IMG/VR virus record: IMGVR_UViG_3300047548_000827 | Span: 1-64,000 of that record | Strand: one strand, 5' to 3' | DNA length: 64,000 nt | Source: a virus | In this document: positions 45,156-53,877 of the stretch, in pieces | Layout of the letters: each line of letters begins with the position of its first letter | Numbering within the stretch: position 1 is the first letter of the stretch | Translations under genes and position numbers: made by a program | The notes under the pieces: model-generated | Seen by the model: only the letters and a program-made list of their open reading frames with translations | Database searches by the model: none | What the model was told of the DNA's origin: nothing

Positions 45156-45385
45156 ATGTTAGATACGGGGACACCGTTCAAGTCACTTGTGTTGACAATG
45201 GACAAACACTAGTAGCGGATGTACTATCATTTGACCCTGAGAAGTTTTTATCTGTTAGTCTTCAGAAATCAATAAAGTTAGGAATGAAGTACAATACAAA
45301 TACGAAGGAATACTTTGGAGATTTGTACGGAAAAACATTCACATCCAAAGGGCCAACTGCGACTAGATACACAGTAGGAAGGTAA
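45152..45385 (+). CDS. Hypothetical small beta-rich protein
   Basis: The 77 residues (MNVRYGDTVQVTCVDNGQTL...) contain strands and FLSVSLQKSIKLGMKYNT, suggesting another small barrel. It is coupled to the preceding SH3-like gene by ATGA overlap. The function is unknown. Confidence 0.55.
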   Translation: MNVRYGDTVQVTCVDNGQTLVADVLSFDPEKFLSVSLQKSIKLGMKYNTNTKEYFGDLYGKTFTSKGPTATRYTVGR

Positions 45386-45491
45386 GTTGTCAAAGTAATA
45401 ACATATTTTATGTACCATACCTTGCTATATAAGATTCTCTTACTTCAAAATCTAGTCACTAAATATCATCGTTATTGGAAGAAAAACAAAA

Positions 45492-47807
45492 ATGCCTATA
45501 CATGTATTAAAAAGATCAGGTAATAAAGAACCACTTACTATTGAAAAATGGCAGACGCAGATCGCTAAGGTTTGTAAGGGAATCTCAGAGGTAAGCCAAA
45601 GTATGATTGAAATTAAAGCTCAACCTCATTTTTACGATGGTATCAGTACTAGAGAAATTGATGAAATTACTCTAAGAGCAATTGTAGACTTGATCGATGT
45701 AGAAACTAATCCAGACGTAGGACATACTAACTATCAGTACGTTGCGGGAAAACAAAGACTTACAATGTTGCGTAAGGACGTATACGGGGATTACGAAGTT
45801 CCTCATATTTACGAGATTGTAAAAACCAATGTTAAGGCAGGGTTGTATACTCCAGAACTTCTAGAGTGGTACACCGAAGAAGACTGGAATAAGATGGAGG
45901 ACATGATCGATCATTCTAAAGATGAAGAATATTCTTATGCTGCTATCGAACAACTAATCGAAAAATACCTAGTTAAGAATAGGGCAACAAATCAATCTTA
46001 CGAAACACCTCAGATTCGATACATGGTGGCAGCGGCTACAGTTTTTCATAAGGAAGAACCCAACTCAGCTAGAATGCGTTACATAAAGGAATACTACAAT
46101 GCTGCTTCAGATGGTCTTTTTACCCTTGCAACTCCTGTGTTGGCTGGTCTTGGTACTCCTACTAAGCAGTTTAGCTCTTGTGTTCTCATCAGGTCTGATG
46201 ATGATCTTGATAGCATCTTCGCTAGTGGGGAAATGATGGCTAAGTATGCTAGCAAACGTGCTGGCATTGGTTTGGAGATTGGTCGTCTACGTCCCTTAGG
46301 TAGTCCCATTCGTGGTGGCGAAATCATGCACACGGGAATGGTTCCCTTCTTAAAGAAATGGTTCGGTGATCTGCGTTCATGCAGTCAAGGGGGAATTCGT
46401 AATGCGTCAGCTACTGTATTTTATCCGATTTGGCATCATCAATTTGATGACCTCATTGTTCTCAAGAACAACCAAGGAACAGAAGAAACACGGGTTAGAC
46501 ACATGGACTACGGTGTCGTACTCTCGGCGTTCTTTTGGCGTAGGTTTAAGAACAAAGAAAATATTACATTCTTCGACCCGAATGAAGTACCCGACCTCTA
46601 CGAAGCCTTCTACAGCAACACCGAAGAATTCGAAAGACTCTACCTAAAGTACGAAAAGCAATCAGGTCTTCGTAAGAAGACAATGAGTGCTGAGGAAGTA
46701 TTCAAAAGTGGCATTCTTAAAGAGCGTACTGATACTGGACGAATTTATCTTGTGTTCGTTGATAACGTAATGAACCAAGGTCCGTTCGATCCAGAGTATC
46801 ATACAATTTACCAGAGTAACCTTTGCTGTGAAATCCTATTACCGACTGTACCGTTTAAGCGTCTTGATGACAGCAATGGCCGCATTGCTTTGTGTACTTT
46901 GGGCAGCATCAATTGGGGCGCATTCCGTAATCCTGAAGATATGCGCCGTGCTTGCCGTATTCTTCATCGTAGTCTTAACAATATTCTCGATTACCAAGAC
47001 TTCTTGTCGATCCAATCGAAACTAAGTAATGACGAAATTCGTCCTCTTGGTATTGGTGTTACTAATCTTGCATACTGGCATGCTAAACGTGGACTACAAT
47101 ATGGTGAAAAGGATGCTCTTGCAGAAGTTAAATCTTGGATTGAACATCAAGCCTACTATCTAACTGAAGCATCGGTTGAACTTGCTAAGGAAAGAGGCAA
47201 GTGCCTTGATAGTGATAAGACTAGGTATGGCAAAGGAGTTTTCCCTTGGGAGCTCCGTGCTAAAGGAGTCAATGAACTCGCTGACTTTACTCCTGAGTTA
47301 GATTGGGAACCTCTTCGAGAGCAGATGAAAAAATATGGAGTAAGAAACGCTACTCAAATGGCAATCGCACCAGTTGAATCAAGTTCAGTTGTAATTAACT
47401 CAACTAACGGTATCGAGATGCCCATGAGTCTTATCTCCACTAAAGAAAGTAAAGCTGGCTCGTTTACTCAAGTAGTTCCCGAGTACCACAAGCTGAAAAA
47501 CAAGTATCAGCTAATGTGGGAACAGAAAGACTGTGATGGATACCTTAAGACTGCTGCTGTATTGGCTGCGTATGTCGATCAAAGTATCAGCACCAATACT
47601 TTCTATAACCCTGCTAATTTCTCAGATAGAAAAGTTCCTACTACACTAATCGCTAAGAATCTAATGCAGGCTCATATGTGGGGGCTGAAAACTTTCTATT
47701 ACAGCCTTATCAATAAAGCTGGATCAAAAGCAGTTGCAGAAGAAGCTCCGGCTATGTTAGAAGAAATTGACTTCGATGATTTAGACTGTGAGGCGTGTAA
47801 GTTGTAG
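45492..47807 (+). CDS. nrdA: Ribonucleotide reductase class Ia, alpha subunit
   Basis: This 771-residue protein matches NrdA. Residues 1-90 resemble an ATP-cone (VLKRSGNKEPLTIEKWQTQI). The active-site Cys are in FSSCVLI, SNLCCEILLP (radical Cys) and IALCTLGSINWG; the C-terminus DCEAC carries the redox pair that passes electrons from glutaredoxin. Phe/Tyr residues expected for radical transfer lie near the C-terminal third. It makes deoxynucleotides for phage replication, with NrdB at 48659 as partner. Confidence 0.96.
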   Translation: MPIHVLKRSGNKEPLTIEKWQTQIAKVCKGISEVSQSMIEIKAQPHFYDGISTREIDEITLRAIVDLIDVETNPDVGHTNYQYVAGKQRLTMLRKDVYGDYEVPHIYEIVKTNVKAGLYTPELLEWYTEEDWNKMEDMIDHSKDEEYSYAAIEQLIEKYLVKNRATNQSYETPQIRYMVAAATVFHKEEPNSARMRYIKEYYNAASDGLFTLATPVLAGLGTPTKQFSSCVLIRSDDDLDSIFASGEMMAKYASKRAGIGLEIGRLRPLGSPIRGGEIMHTGMVPFLKKWFGDLRSCSQGGIRNASATVFYPIWHHQFDDLIVLKNNQGTEETRVRHMDYGVVLSAFFWRRFKNKENITFFDPNEVPDLYEAFYSNTEEFERLYLKYEKQSGLRKKTMSAEEVFKSGILKERTDTGRIYLVFVDNVMNQGPFDPEYHTIYQSNLCCEILLPTVPFKRLDDSNGRIALCTLGSINWGAFRNPEDMRRACRILHRSLNNILDYQDFLSIQSKLSNDEIRPLGIGVTNLAYWHAKRGLQYGEKDALAEVKSWIEHQAYYLTEASVELAKERGKCLDSDKTRYGKGVFPWELRAKGVNELADFTPELDWEPLREQMKKYGVRNATQMAIAPVESSSVVINSTNGIEMPMSLISTKESKAGSFTQVVPEYHKLKNKYQLMWEQKDCDGYLKTAAVLAAYVDQSISTNTFYNPANFSDRKVPTTLIAKNLMQAHMWGLKTFYYSLINKAGSKAVAEEAPAMLEEIDFDDLDCEACKL

Positions 47808-47808
47808 T

Positions 47809-47892
47809 ATGCGGAACTTTTTAATTACAATAAAAGAAACTATAATTGGTATGTTTCTTTTAGCTAAAGTTTTACTTTTTAGGAAACAATGA
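47809..47892 (+). CDS. 27-residue membrane peptide
   Basis: The sequence MRNFLITIKETIIGMFLLAK and VLLFRKQ forms one hydrophobic helix. The ATG lies 1 bp after the nrdA stop and its own stop overlaps the IscA-like ATG, so translational coupling supports it. A hairpin of 10 bp with a T-rich end (47831-47862) lies inside the gene. Confidence 0.45.
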   Translation: MRNFLITIKETIIGMFLLAKVLLFRKQ

Positions 47893-48215
47893 TATCCGTA
47901 ACTGATGTTGCTGCGACCAAGATCAAAGACTTTCTGAAAAAGAGAGGAAAAGGTCTTGGTATAAAAATAGGAACAAAGACTACCGGGTGTTCCGGTCTTG
48001 CGTATACGTTAGAATATGTAGATGTAGGTCCAGTAACCCGAGACTACTTTCTTTATGAGGACAAGGATGTTAAGATATGGGTCTCAGGTAAAGATTTCGC
48101 CTACGTCAATGGAATGACGATTGATTGGGTTAAACAAGGATTAAACGAAGGGTTTGAGTTTATCAACCCTAATGAAAAAGATCGCTGCGGATGTGGCGAA
48201 AGTTTTAGGATTTGA
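47889..48215 (+). CDS. IscA/HesB-type iron-sulfur protein
   Basis: This 108-residue protein has KIGTKTTGCSGLAYTLEYVD with the first conserved Cys and CGCGESFRI with the C-terminal Cys pair, the three ligands of A-type Fe-S carriers. Cyanophages carry similar genes. It may help supply Fe-S clusters to host or phage enzymes during infection. It sits between nrdA and nrdB. Confidence 0.88.
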   Translation: MISVTDVAATKIKDFLKKRGKGLGIKIGTKTTGCSGLAYTLEYVDVGPVTRDYFLYEDKDVKIWVSGKDFAYVNGMTIDWVKQGLNEGFEFINPNEKDRCGCGESFRI

Positions 48216-48216
48216 T

Positions 48217-48648
48217 ATGAAAATTAATGAATTAGCGAACAACCCTAACCCATATGAAGTTGAGTACGAAGACGAAGACGACAAGGTCATCAACAGTTCT
48301 GATTTGGCCCTTTCAGTTTATCTTACTAGAGGGTCATTGGGGAAAGATGATAAAGTCAATATAGAATTTAGTGTGATGGGTAGATATGATATAACTGGCG
48401 CCGGAAAACAATTTAAGATTTTTTCGACTGTAAACGCTATTTTGAAGGAGCATTTACCTCTTTTCTTGAAATCAAGTGACAGATATGTTGATTTTACCGC
48501 AGACAAAACAGAACCAACTAGAGTTAAATTTTATAAAAGTTGTGCCCCTTATGTTTCTAAAATATTAGGCAATAATTGGGAATATATGGAAGAGGATTTA
48601 CCTGAGCATAATCTAGTAAGATATCTCTGGACTAAGATTAACCGATAA
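48217..48648 (+). CDS. Hypothetical protein between iscA-like and nrdB
   Basis: The 143 residues (MKINELANNPNPYEVEYEDE...) include an acidic N-terminus and a beta-rich centre (LSVYLTRGSLGKDDKVNIEF). ATG 48217 follows the IscA stop by 1 bp, with AGGA upstream; the longer frame from 48154 would overlap the IscA end. The function is unknown. Confidence 0.55.
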   Translation: MKINELANNPNPYEVEYEDEDDKVINSSDLALSVYLTRGSLGKDDKVNIEFSVMGRYDITGAGKQFKIFSTVNAILKEHLPLFLKSSDRYVDFTADKTEPTRVKFYKSCAPYVSKILGNNWEYMEEDLPEHNLVRYLWTKINR

Positions 48649-48658
48649 AGATAACTAC

Positions 48659-49762
48659 ATGTCAAAACAACAATATAACCTAAATACAAAACCAGATTAC
48701 CTAAACAGAAAGATGTTTCTTGACCCTGCTGGTCCAGTAACCATTCAAAGATTTGAGGAAGTCAAATACAGCAAAATTTCTAACTTTGAAACTACTGCAC
48801 GAGGATTCTTTTGGGTGCCCGAGGAAATCTCGCTGACTAAGGACGCACAAGATCATAAGAACGCTAGTGAAGCGATCAAACATATCTTTACCAGCAACCT
48901 ATTACGTCAAACTGCATTAGACAGTTTACAAGGGAGAGGTCCAAGTCAAATCTTCACCCCTGTTATTAGCCTACCTGAACTAGAAGCACTCGTTTATAAT
49001 TGGACTTTCTTTGAGACTAATATTCACAGTCGTAGTTATAGCCACATTATTCGCAACATCTATAATGTTCCAAAAGAAGTTTTCAACACAATCCATGACA
49101 CACAAGAAATCGTTGACATGGCTTCAAGTATAGGAAAGTATTACGACGACTTACATAAACTAAATTGCCAAAAAGAAATCGGAGATATGCTAGTTAGCGA
49201 AAAAGATCATATCAAGGCAATCTGGCTAGCCCTACATGCAAGCTATGCACTTGAAGCATTCCGTTTTATGGTGTCATTTGCTACTAGTCTAGCAATGGTT
49301 GAAAACAAGATTTACATCGGCAACGGAAACATCATTAGTCTAATTCTACAAGATGAACTTCTACACAAAGGTTGGACTGCATATATCATCAATCAAGTAG
49401 TCAAAGAAGATGAACGTTTTGTTAAGGCAGCAGCAGAATGCGAGCAAGAAGTACTACAGATTTATAAGGATGTAATTCGTGAAGAAAAGGAATGGGCTGA
49501 CTATCTTTTTAAGAAAGGGCCAGTCATCGGACTGAATGCAACGATTCTCAAAGACTTTGTTGACTTTACAGCAGTAGGTGCATTGAAGGATATTGGTATC
49601 AAGTATTGGAACCCTGCCCCTAAGACTACACCCATTCCTTGGTTCAACAAGCATTCCGATACAAGTAAGAAGCAGACGGCTTTGCAGGAAAATGAATCGA
49701 CAAACTACGTCATTGGGTTACTGAGTGACAACCTAGATTACGAACAATTACCGAACATCTAA
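48659..49762 (+). CDS. nrdB: Ribonucleotide reductase class Ia, beta subunit
   Basis: This 367-residue protein is a diiron NrdB. ALVYNWTFFETNIHSRSYSH contains iron-ligand Glu and His and the radical Tyr (HSRSY); an upstream Asp (ALDSLQG), later EKDHIKAIW and LILQDELLHKG supply the remaining ligands. The C-terminus ends DNLDYEQLPNI, with a hydrophobic tail that would dock to NrdA. It generates the tyrosyl radical used by NrdA. Confidence 0.96.
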   Translation: MSKQQYNLNTKPDYLNRKMFLDPAGPVTIQRFEEVKYSKISNFETTARGFFWVPEEISLTKDAQDHKNASEAIKHIFTSNLLRQTALDSLQGRGPSQIFTPVISLPELEALVYNWTFFETNIHSRSYSHIIRNIYNVPKEVFNTIHDTQEIVDMASSIGKYYDDLHKLNCQKEIGDMLVSEKDHIKAIWLALHASYALEAFRFMVSFATSLAMVENKIYIGNGNIISLILQDELLHKGWTAYIINQVVKEDERFVKAAAECEQEVLQIYKDVIREEKEWADYLFKKGPVIGLNATILKDFVDFTAVGALKDIGIKYWNPAPKTTPIPWFNKHSDTSKKQTALQENESTNYVIGLLSDNLDYEQLPNI

Positions 49763-49769
49763 AAAGTAC

Positions 49770-49798
49770 TTGACAAATAATCCTCAGAGTGTTAGAAT
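49770..49798 (+). promoter_or_regulatory. Sigma70-type promoter
   Basis: TTGACA (49770-49775), a 17-bp spacer and TAGAAT (49793-49798). Because RNA starts near 49805, the gene start must be ATG 49827. Confidence 0.7.
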
Positions 49799-49826
49799 GC
49801 TAATTCTTGACTTTGAGGATTATTCC

Positions 49827-50159
49827 ATGATCATTCACTCGCCCCGTCAAAAAAGCAAACCCAAAAAGCCTAACGCCAAGCAGCGTGAACTCGACGCACA
49901 ATGGCAGCAATTGATGAGTCAGTACAAACCGAAAAAGGTAGAAGCAAAAGTGCCACAATATTCTGCACCCAAAGTTCCTGCTAATCGTTCCACCAGGCAA
50001 TTCAAAAGTGTGGATACTGGTATCGGGAATGCATCCCTGCCCGAGCAAAAAGTCTATACGGGTACGAAGGTCAAAGGTATTGCGACGATGCACAAGTCCA
50101 ATGCCGTGCCTGTCTTTAGTGATGAGGCTGCGGTCGATATTTCCAAAATGCGGCGTTGA
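49827..50159 (+). CDS. Basic, disordered-looking phage protein
   Basis: The 110 residues (MIIHSPRQKSKPKKPNAKQR...) are rich in Lys, Pro, Ser and Val with little predicted structure, ending SDEAAVDISKMRR. It is a frequent type of T4-like phage protein of unknown role, perhaps a nucleic-acid-binding or scaffold peptide. Confidence 0.6.
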   Translation: MIIHSPRQKSKPKKPNAKQRELDAQWQQLMSQYKPKKVEAKVPQYSAPKVPANRSTRQFKSVDTGIGNASLPEQKVYTGTKVKGIATMHKSNAVPVFSDEAAVDISKMRR

Positions 50160-50184
50160 CAACAGTAAATAGGTAGTATATACT
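50156..50184 (+). promoter_or_regulatory. Sigma70-type promoter
   Basis: TTGACA (50156-50161), a 17-bp spacer and TATACT (50179-50184), overlapping the previous stop codon. Confidence 0.75.
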
Positions 50185-50209
50185 CTTTTCTCACTCAAGG
50201 AGATCATGT

Positions 50210-50368
50210 ATGAAGTTCATCGTTGAATCTGGCAATGGTCGTGTAATCTTCAAAGACTTCACCCGAATGTCTGAGGATTTCAGTAAGGTTTTTCGTTTCA
50301 TGCTGTCTCTGCAAGCCCGCGAAATGATTCAGGGCAAAATCACCTACAAAATTAAAGTAGAAGGCTAA
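50210..50368 (+). CDS. 52-residue hypothetical protein
   Basis: The sequence MKFIVESGNGRVIFKDFTRM, then FSKVFRFMLSLQAREMI and KITYKIKVEG looks like a strand-helix-strand mini-fold. AAGGAG lies before the ATG and the next ATG follows after 1 bp. Confidence 0.55.
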   Translation: MKFIVESGNGRVIFKDFTRMSEDFSKVFRFMLSLQAREMIQGKITYKIKVEG

Positions 50369-50369
50369 C

Positions 50370-50546
50370 ATGATTAAAAGTTTGTTTGCATTGATTCTTA
50401 CCTTTGGTTTGGTATATGGATCAATCGAACTGTTTCGTTCGCTCACAAAACGGGAAAAATGGGAGTTTACAAAGCAGGCAGGATATAGTATTATTGTCGG
50501 GTTAATCGCGTTTCTCATTCTCTCTCTTATCGTACTCTTCTTTTAA
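50370..50546 (+). CDS. 58-residue two-span membrane protein
   Basis: Two hydrophobic segments (LFALILTFGLVYGSIELF and SIIVGLIAFLILSLIVLFF) flank a charged loop (RSLTKREKWEF). It lies between a small gene and the SPFH lipoprotein gene and may interact with the latter in the membrane. The function is unknown. Confidence 0.6.
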   Translation: MIKSLFALILTFGLVYGSIELFRSLTKREKWEFTKQAGYSIIVGLIAFLILSLIVLFF

Positions 50547-50557
50547 AGGAAATAAAC

Positions 50558-51352
50558 ATGAATCGTTTTGCTAAAATTTCTCTTATCGCACTCGCTGTTT
50601 CTACCGCTGTTGGCTGCACTCGTATTGAGACCGGTGAAGTCGGTGTTCGAGTCGGCTTTGACAAGCAGATCCAACAAGGAGAACTGCTTCCTGGATCGTT
50701 TAACCAGACTTTCTGGGGAGATGTTCTTACGTTCCCTGTGAAGGATGTTAACGTCACGCTGAATGACATGACGCCTGTTGCAAAAGACAATAGCACCATG
50801 AAGGATATGGATGCGGTTGTTGTCTACAACATCAACCAAAATCAGGTTGCTGAACTTTACAGCCAGAAAAATCGCAGCTTCCATGCTACCGCAAATGGCG
50901 ATGTTTATCTGATGTATAACTACGTCACTCAGATGGCACGAAATGCGATTTACAAGGCTGCTCGCAAGTACGAAGCCCTTGATATGGCAGACAATCGTAC
51001 TGAAATGGAAGCTCTGATTAAGGACGAAATTGTTCGTAATCTTGCCGAAGAAAAGCTCGACGGATCGATCACTATCAGTCAGGTCATGATTCGTAATGTG
51101 CAACCTGCTGATGCTGTCACCAAGAGTGCAAATGAACTGGTTCGTGCTAAGAACGAACTGAAGCAGAAAGAGGTCGAAGTTAAGACTGCCGAAGCAGAGG
51201 CTCGTCGTATGGCAGCACTGGCTAATCAGTCGAGTCAGTCTATTGCTTACATGCAAGCTCAGGCTATGCTGAACATTTCTGAGGGTATCAAGAACGGCAA
51301 AGTTCAGACTATCGTTGTCCCGTCGAACTTTACTGCGCTGATGACTAAGTAA
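50558..51352 (+). CDS. SPFH (prohibitin/band 7) lipoprotein
   Basis: This 264-residue protein has a lipoprotein signal (ISLIALAVSTAVGC), then the SPFH core (ETGEVGVRVGFDKQIQQGEL, NVTLNDMTPVAKDNSTMKD, MDAVVVYNINQ). A long coiled-coil helix follows (ELVRAKNELKQKEVEVKTAE). SPFH proteins oligomerise into membrane-bound rings that control proteases such as FtsH. A phage copy could modulate FtsH-dependent turnover or membrane stability. AAAGGA precedes the ATG. Confidence 0.82.
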   Translation: MNRFAKISLIALAVSTAVGCTRIETGEVGVRVGFDKQIQQGELLPGSFNQTFWGDVLTFPVKDVNVTLNDMTPVAKDNSTMKDMDAVVVYNINQNQVAELYSQKNRSFHATANGDVYLMYNYVTQMARNAIYKAARKYEALDMADNRTEMEALIKDEIVRNLAEEKLDGSITISQVMIRNVQPADAVTKSANELVRAKNELKQKEVEVKTAEAEARRMAALANQSSQSIAYMQAQAMLNISEGIKNGKVQTIVVPSNFTALMTK

Positions 51353-51354
51353 AA

Positions 51355-51618
51355 ATGATAAACTTGTTTGGTTGGTTCAGGAAGAAAAATTCAAATGTAA
51401 TTCCTTTTCCTAAGCCAAATAAAATTGGAGGGGAGAAAAGAATCCTCCCCTCCCCTCCTGAAAAGGTGCCACAGGTTTATTACACTATCGGGTTTACTGA
51501 CGACAACCGTGTTTTATTGACAGTTAAGTACCCTGGATTATTAATGAACAAAGAGGGCTGCCAAAAGCTGATTGATAAAATTACTATTTTTATGAACGGA
51601 CTAAAGGATCAAGAATGA
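51355..51618 (+). CDS. Hypothetical protein
   Basis: The 87 residues begin MINLFGWFRKKNSNVIPFPK, then have a Pro/Lys-rich linker and a small alpha/beta end (YYTIGFTDDNRVLLTVKYPG, then a helix). It overlaps the next gene by 4 bp. The function is unknown. Confidence 0.55.
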   Translation: MINLFGWFRKKNSNVIPFPKPNKIGGEKRILPSPPEKVPQVYYTIGFTDDNRVLLTVKYPGLLMNKEGCQKLIDKITIFMNGLKDQE

Positions 51619-52133
51619 TTACGCTTAAAGATTGGTTTGAAGCTATTCAGTACAAGATTACTGAGGGATCTGAGTACGGCTGGAAATGTTACGGTGATAG
51701 CCCGTTTCGTCTAACTTCTTTTGCTGGTTGGAAAGAAGGTCAAGAAGGCCCTTGCTCTGAGGTAATCTTCGACACGAATACTCAACAGGTTTTCGAAATT
51801 ACAGTTTCGGACAATAGACACAATCGTTTCTATCGATGGATCAATCCTGACTATGTTAAAGCATACGAGGATGAGTCCAAGAGTCGTGGTGTGGATGCTA
51901 AGGCTGTATTCGATGATTTCGACTTTATCGACCTAGAAGTCGAAGAAGAAATCATCGAAAAAACTAAGTGCATCATGGCAGGTCTTCCGTATGACACGAG
52001 GGTGCAAGTTCCAATCGAGCTAGAAGATGAGGAAATTTTTCAACTCATGAAAATGGCTCATAAGTACGATGTAACACTTAACGAATTTGTGGGACGTATT
52101 CTTCTAGAGGCGCTCAATAAAACAAAGGAATAA
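51615..52133 (+). CDS. Hypothetical protein with ribbon-helix-helix-like C-terminus
   Basis: This 172-residue protein has an N-terminal mixed domain (WKCYGDSPFRLTSFAGWKEG, NRFYRWINPDYVKAY). Residues 132-170 (RVQVPIELEDEEIFQLMKMA, then LNEFVGRILLEAL) look like a ribbon-helix-helix or antitoxin-type DNA-binding or dimer module. That part is inference. Confidence 0.5.
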   Translation: MITLKDWFEAIQYKITEGSEYGWKCYGDSPFRLTSFAGWKEGQEGPCSEVIFDTNTQQVFEITVSDNRHNRFYRWINPDYVKAYEDESKSRGVDAKAVFDDFDFIDLEVEEEIIEKTKCIMAGLPYDTRVQVPIELEDEEIFQLMKMAHKYDVTLNEFVGRILLEALNKTKE

Positions 52134-52135
52134 CA

Positions 52136-52810
52136 ATGCATGTATGTATCGGCAAGTACAACCGGTGGTGGGGTCCATATCAGATCGCAGAAAAAATTCT
52201 GTTTTGGATGGACAAGCATGATGACCGAGTTCATAACTTCGGTACTTGGCTTGCCGATAAAAAAGACGGCAGTGATAGTTGGTTAACCAAAGTTTGTCTT
52301 TGGATTGATAAGAAGAAGAGTCGTGAGGTTTATATTAAGATTCATAAGTATGATACTTGGAGTATGGATCATACTCTTGCTCTTATTATCTACCCCATGC
52401 TCAAACAACTTAAAGAGCAAAAACAAGGAGCACCGATCGTAGATGACGAGGATGTTCCTGTAGAATTGCGAAGCACCACAGCCCCTAAACCAGAGAATCA
52501 GTGGGATACCGATGGCAATTGGTTCAAGCGTTGGGATTGGGTACTCGATGAAATGATTTGGACCTTTGAACAGTTGTCTAATGACGATAACGAAGAACGA
52601 TTTTATTCAGGTACTTCTGACTTGCAGATGGTCGAGACAGGTGAAACCTATCCTAACCCTGAGACAGGCAAAGAAGAACCTGTCTTCAAGATGGAAGAAG
52701 GACCTAATCATACAATGACGATAGATAAGGAAGGTCTTACTGCACACAATGAACGTATCCAGCGCGGGTTGTTATTGTTTGGTAAGTATTTTAGGAGCCT
52801 TGCATCTTGA
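52136..52810 (+). CDS. Conserved T4-like phage protein
   Basis: This 224-residue protein is rich in Trp and charged residues: YNRWWGPYQIAEKILFWMDK, YIKIHKYDTWSMDHTLALII, WDWVLDEMIWTFEQLSND. It recurs in many T4-like phages without an assigned function. The next gene overlaps it through TTGA. Confidence 0.65.
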   Translation: MHVCIGKYNRWWGPYQIAEKILFWMDKHDDRVHNFGTWLADKKDGSDSWLTKVCLWIDKKKSREVYIKIHKYDTWSMDHTLALIIYPMLKQLKEQKQGAPIVDDEDVPVELRSTTAPKPENQWDTDGNWFKRWDWVLDEMIWTFEQLSNDDNEERFYSGTSDLQMVETGETYPNPETGKEEPVFKMEEGPNHTMTIDKEGLTAHNERIQRGLLLFGKYFRSLAS

Positions 52811-53157
52811 ACTATCAAGAACCTGCAAAGGGTATTTCTCAAGTAGGTGATTACGGAACAGCAAAGAGTTATCACGTTGATTGCTCTTGTACTTCACCCG
52901 ATCACGCATTATCAATGTGGATTGAAGTAACTGGAGACGAAGATGTTAAGGATGTGGAACTTACCTTCTACGGGACGTTTTACACCTCAAGCAAACTAGT
53001 CGAATCGTTCAAAGAACGACTCAAGCTAGCATGGACTATTCTGACTAAGGGGGTCTACACTGCTGAACATTCTACGTTACTCAATAAACAAGCTGCCTAT
53101 AATCTAGCAGAAACTATCAATCGCACTATAAAAGACCTAGAAAAGGTTGAAAATTAA
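52807..53157 (+). CDS. Conserved phage protein (TTG start)
   Basis: The 116 residues contain YHVDCSCTSPDHALSMWIEV, then strands and a helix (LVESFKERLKLAWTIL). The CxC segment recalls a phage family of unknown function. TTG 52807 overlaps the preceding stop as TTGA; no ATG is closer. Confidence 0.6.
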   Translation: MNYQEPAKGISQVGDYGTAKSYHVDCSCTSPDHALSMWIEVTGDEDVKDVELTFYGTFYTSSKLVESFKERLKLAWTILTKGVYTAEHSTLLNKQAAYNLAETINRTIKDLEKVEN

Positions 53158-53175
53158 TTAAATTGGGTCTATAAT
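53147..53175 (+). promoter_or_regulatory. Sigma70-type promoter (divergent early leader)
   Basis: TTGAAA (53147-53152), a 17-bp spacer and TATAAT (53170-53175). The leader downstream is a diverged version of the 31-bp early leader. Confidence 0.7.
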
Positions 53176-53207
53176 AGACTCATAAACTGAACAACACGGG
53201 GCAGGTT

Positions 53208-53387
53208 ATGAAGAAAGTTTATTTGCTGATCGAAGAAAACGGCGACAACCTCGATAGAGAGGTTATTGGAGTGTTCTCTAGTCTCAAAAAGGTCCTGAGT
53301 GAGCGTGATGCCTACCGTGAAGTGGCTGACACCACTAGCGGTGGCGGCTCGGTGTTCTTTTCTATCAAGGAAATGGATGTTGAGTAG
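53208..53387 (+). CDS. 59-residue hypothetical protein
   Basis: The sequence MKKVYLLIEENGDNLDREVI, then SLKKVLSERDAYREVADTT looks like a strand followed by a helix and a strand (SVFFSIKEMDVE). It is the only gene behind this promoter. The function is unknown. Confidence 0.6.
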   Translation: MKKVYLLIEENGDNLDREVIGVFSSLKKVLSERDAYREVADTTSGGGSVFFSIKEMDVE

Positions 53388-53390
53388 TAC

Positions 53391-53419
53391 TTGACATTAT
53401 TTTGGTTTGGCTATATAAT
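53391..53419 (+). promoter_or_regulatory. Early-type promoter with conserved leader (copy 4)
   Basis: TTGACA (53391-53396), a 17-bp spacer and TATAAT (53414-53419), followed by the identical 31-bp leader. Confidence 0.85.
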
Positions 53420-53450
53420 AGCTTCATACACTGAGAAAACGGAGAATCGA

Positions 53451-53867
53451 ATGGCTTACATGAACCAAGAACGCAAGGCTGTTATTTCTGCTGCACTCAA
53501 GCCGATTTTGGCTAAGTACAAAGTCAAAGGTACCCTTTCGGTTCGTAATAATCTCGCTATCACTCTTACGGTGAAATCGGGTGCTATCGATTTCATTGGC
53601 AATTGCAACAAAGTTTGCGGTAACAGTCATTACCAAGTTTCTAGCGGATTCCGTCCGATCACGGAAGGGTATACTGACGTTAATCAGTATTGGTATCAGG
53701 ATCACTTTGATGGTGCGGCTAAGGAATTTCTCGATGAAGCGTTCAAGGCGCTGAAGGCCGCGGGTTGGTATGATGAATCGGATGCAATGACTGATTATTT
53801 CAACACCGCATATTACATTGACATTCAAATCGGAAAGTGGAATAAACCCTACGTTTTCACTGCTTAA
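53451..53867 (+). CDS. Hypothetical early protein
   Basis: This 138-residue protein (MAYMNQERKAVISAALKPIL...) has a helix, a strand region (KGTLSVRNNLAITLTVKSGA) and a later YQVSSGFRPITEGYTDVNQY. It resembles early phage proteins of unknown function. ATG 53451 is chosen because it follows the GGAG of the leader; upstream codons would lie within the promoter. Confidence 0.6.
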   Translation: MAYMNQERKAVISAALKPILAKYKVKGTLSVRNNLAITLTVKSGAIDFIGNCNKVCGNSHYQVSSGFRPITEGYTDVNQYWYQDHFDGAAKEFLDEAFKALKAAGWYDESDAMTDYFNTAYYIDIQIGKWNKPYVFTA

Positions 53868-53877
53868 GGAGCATTAC

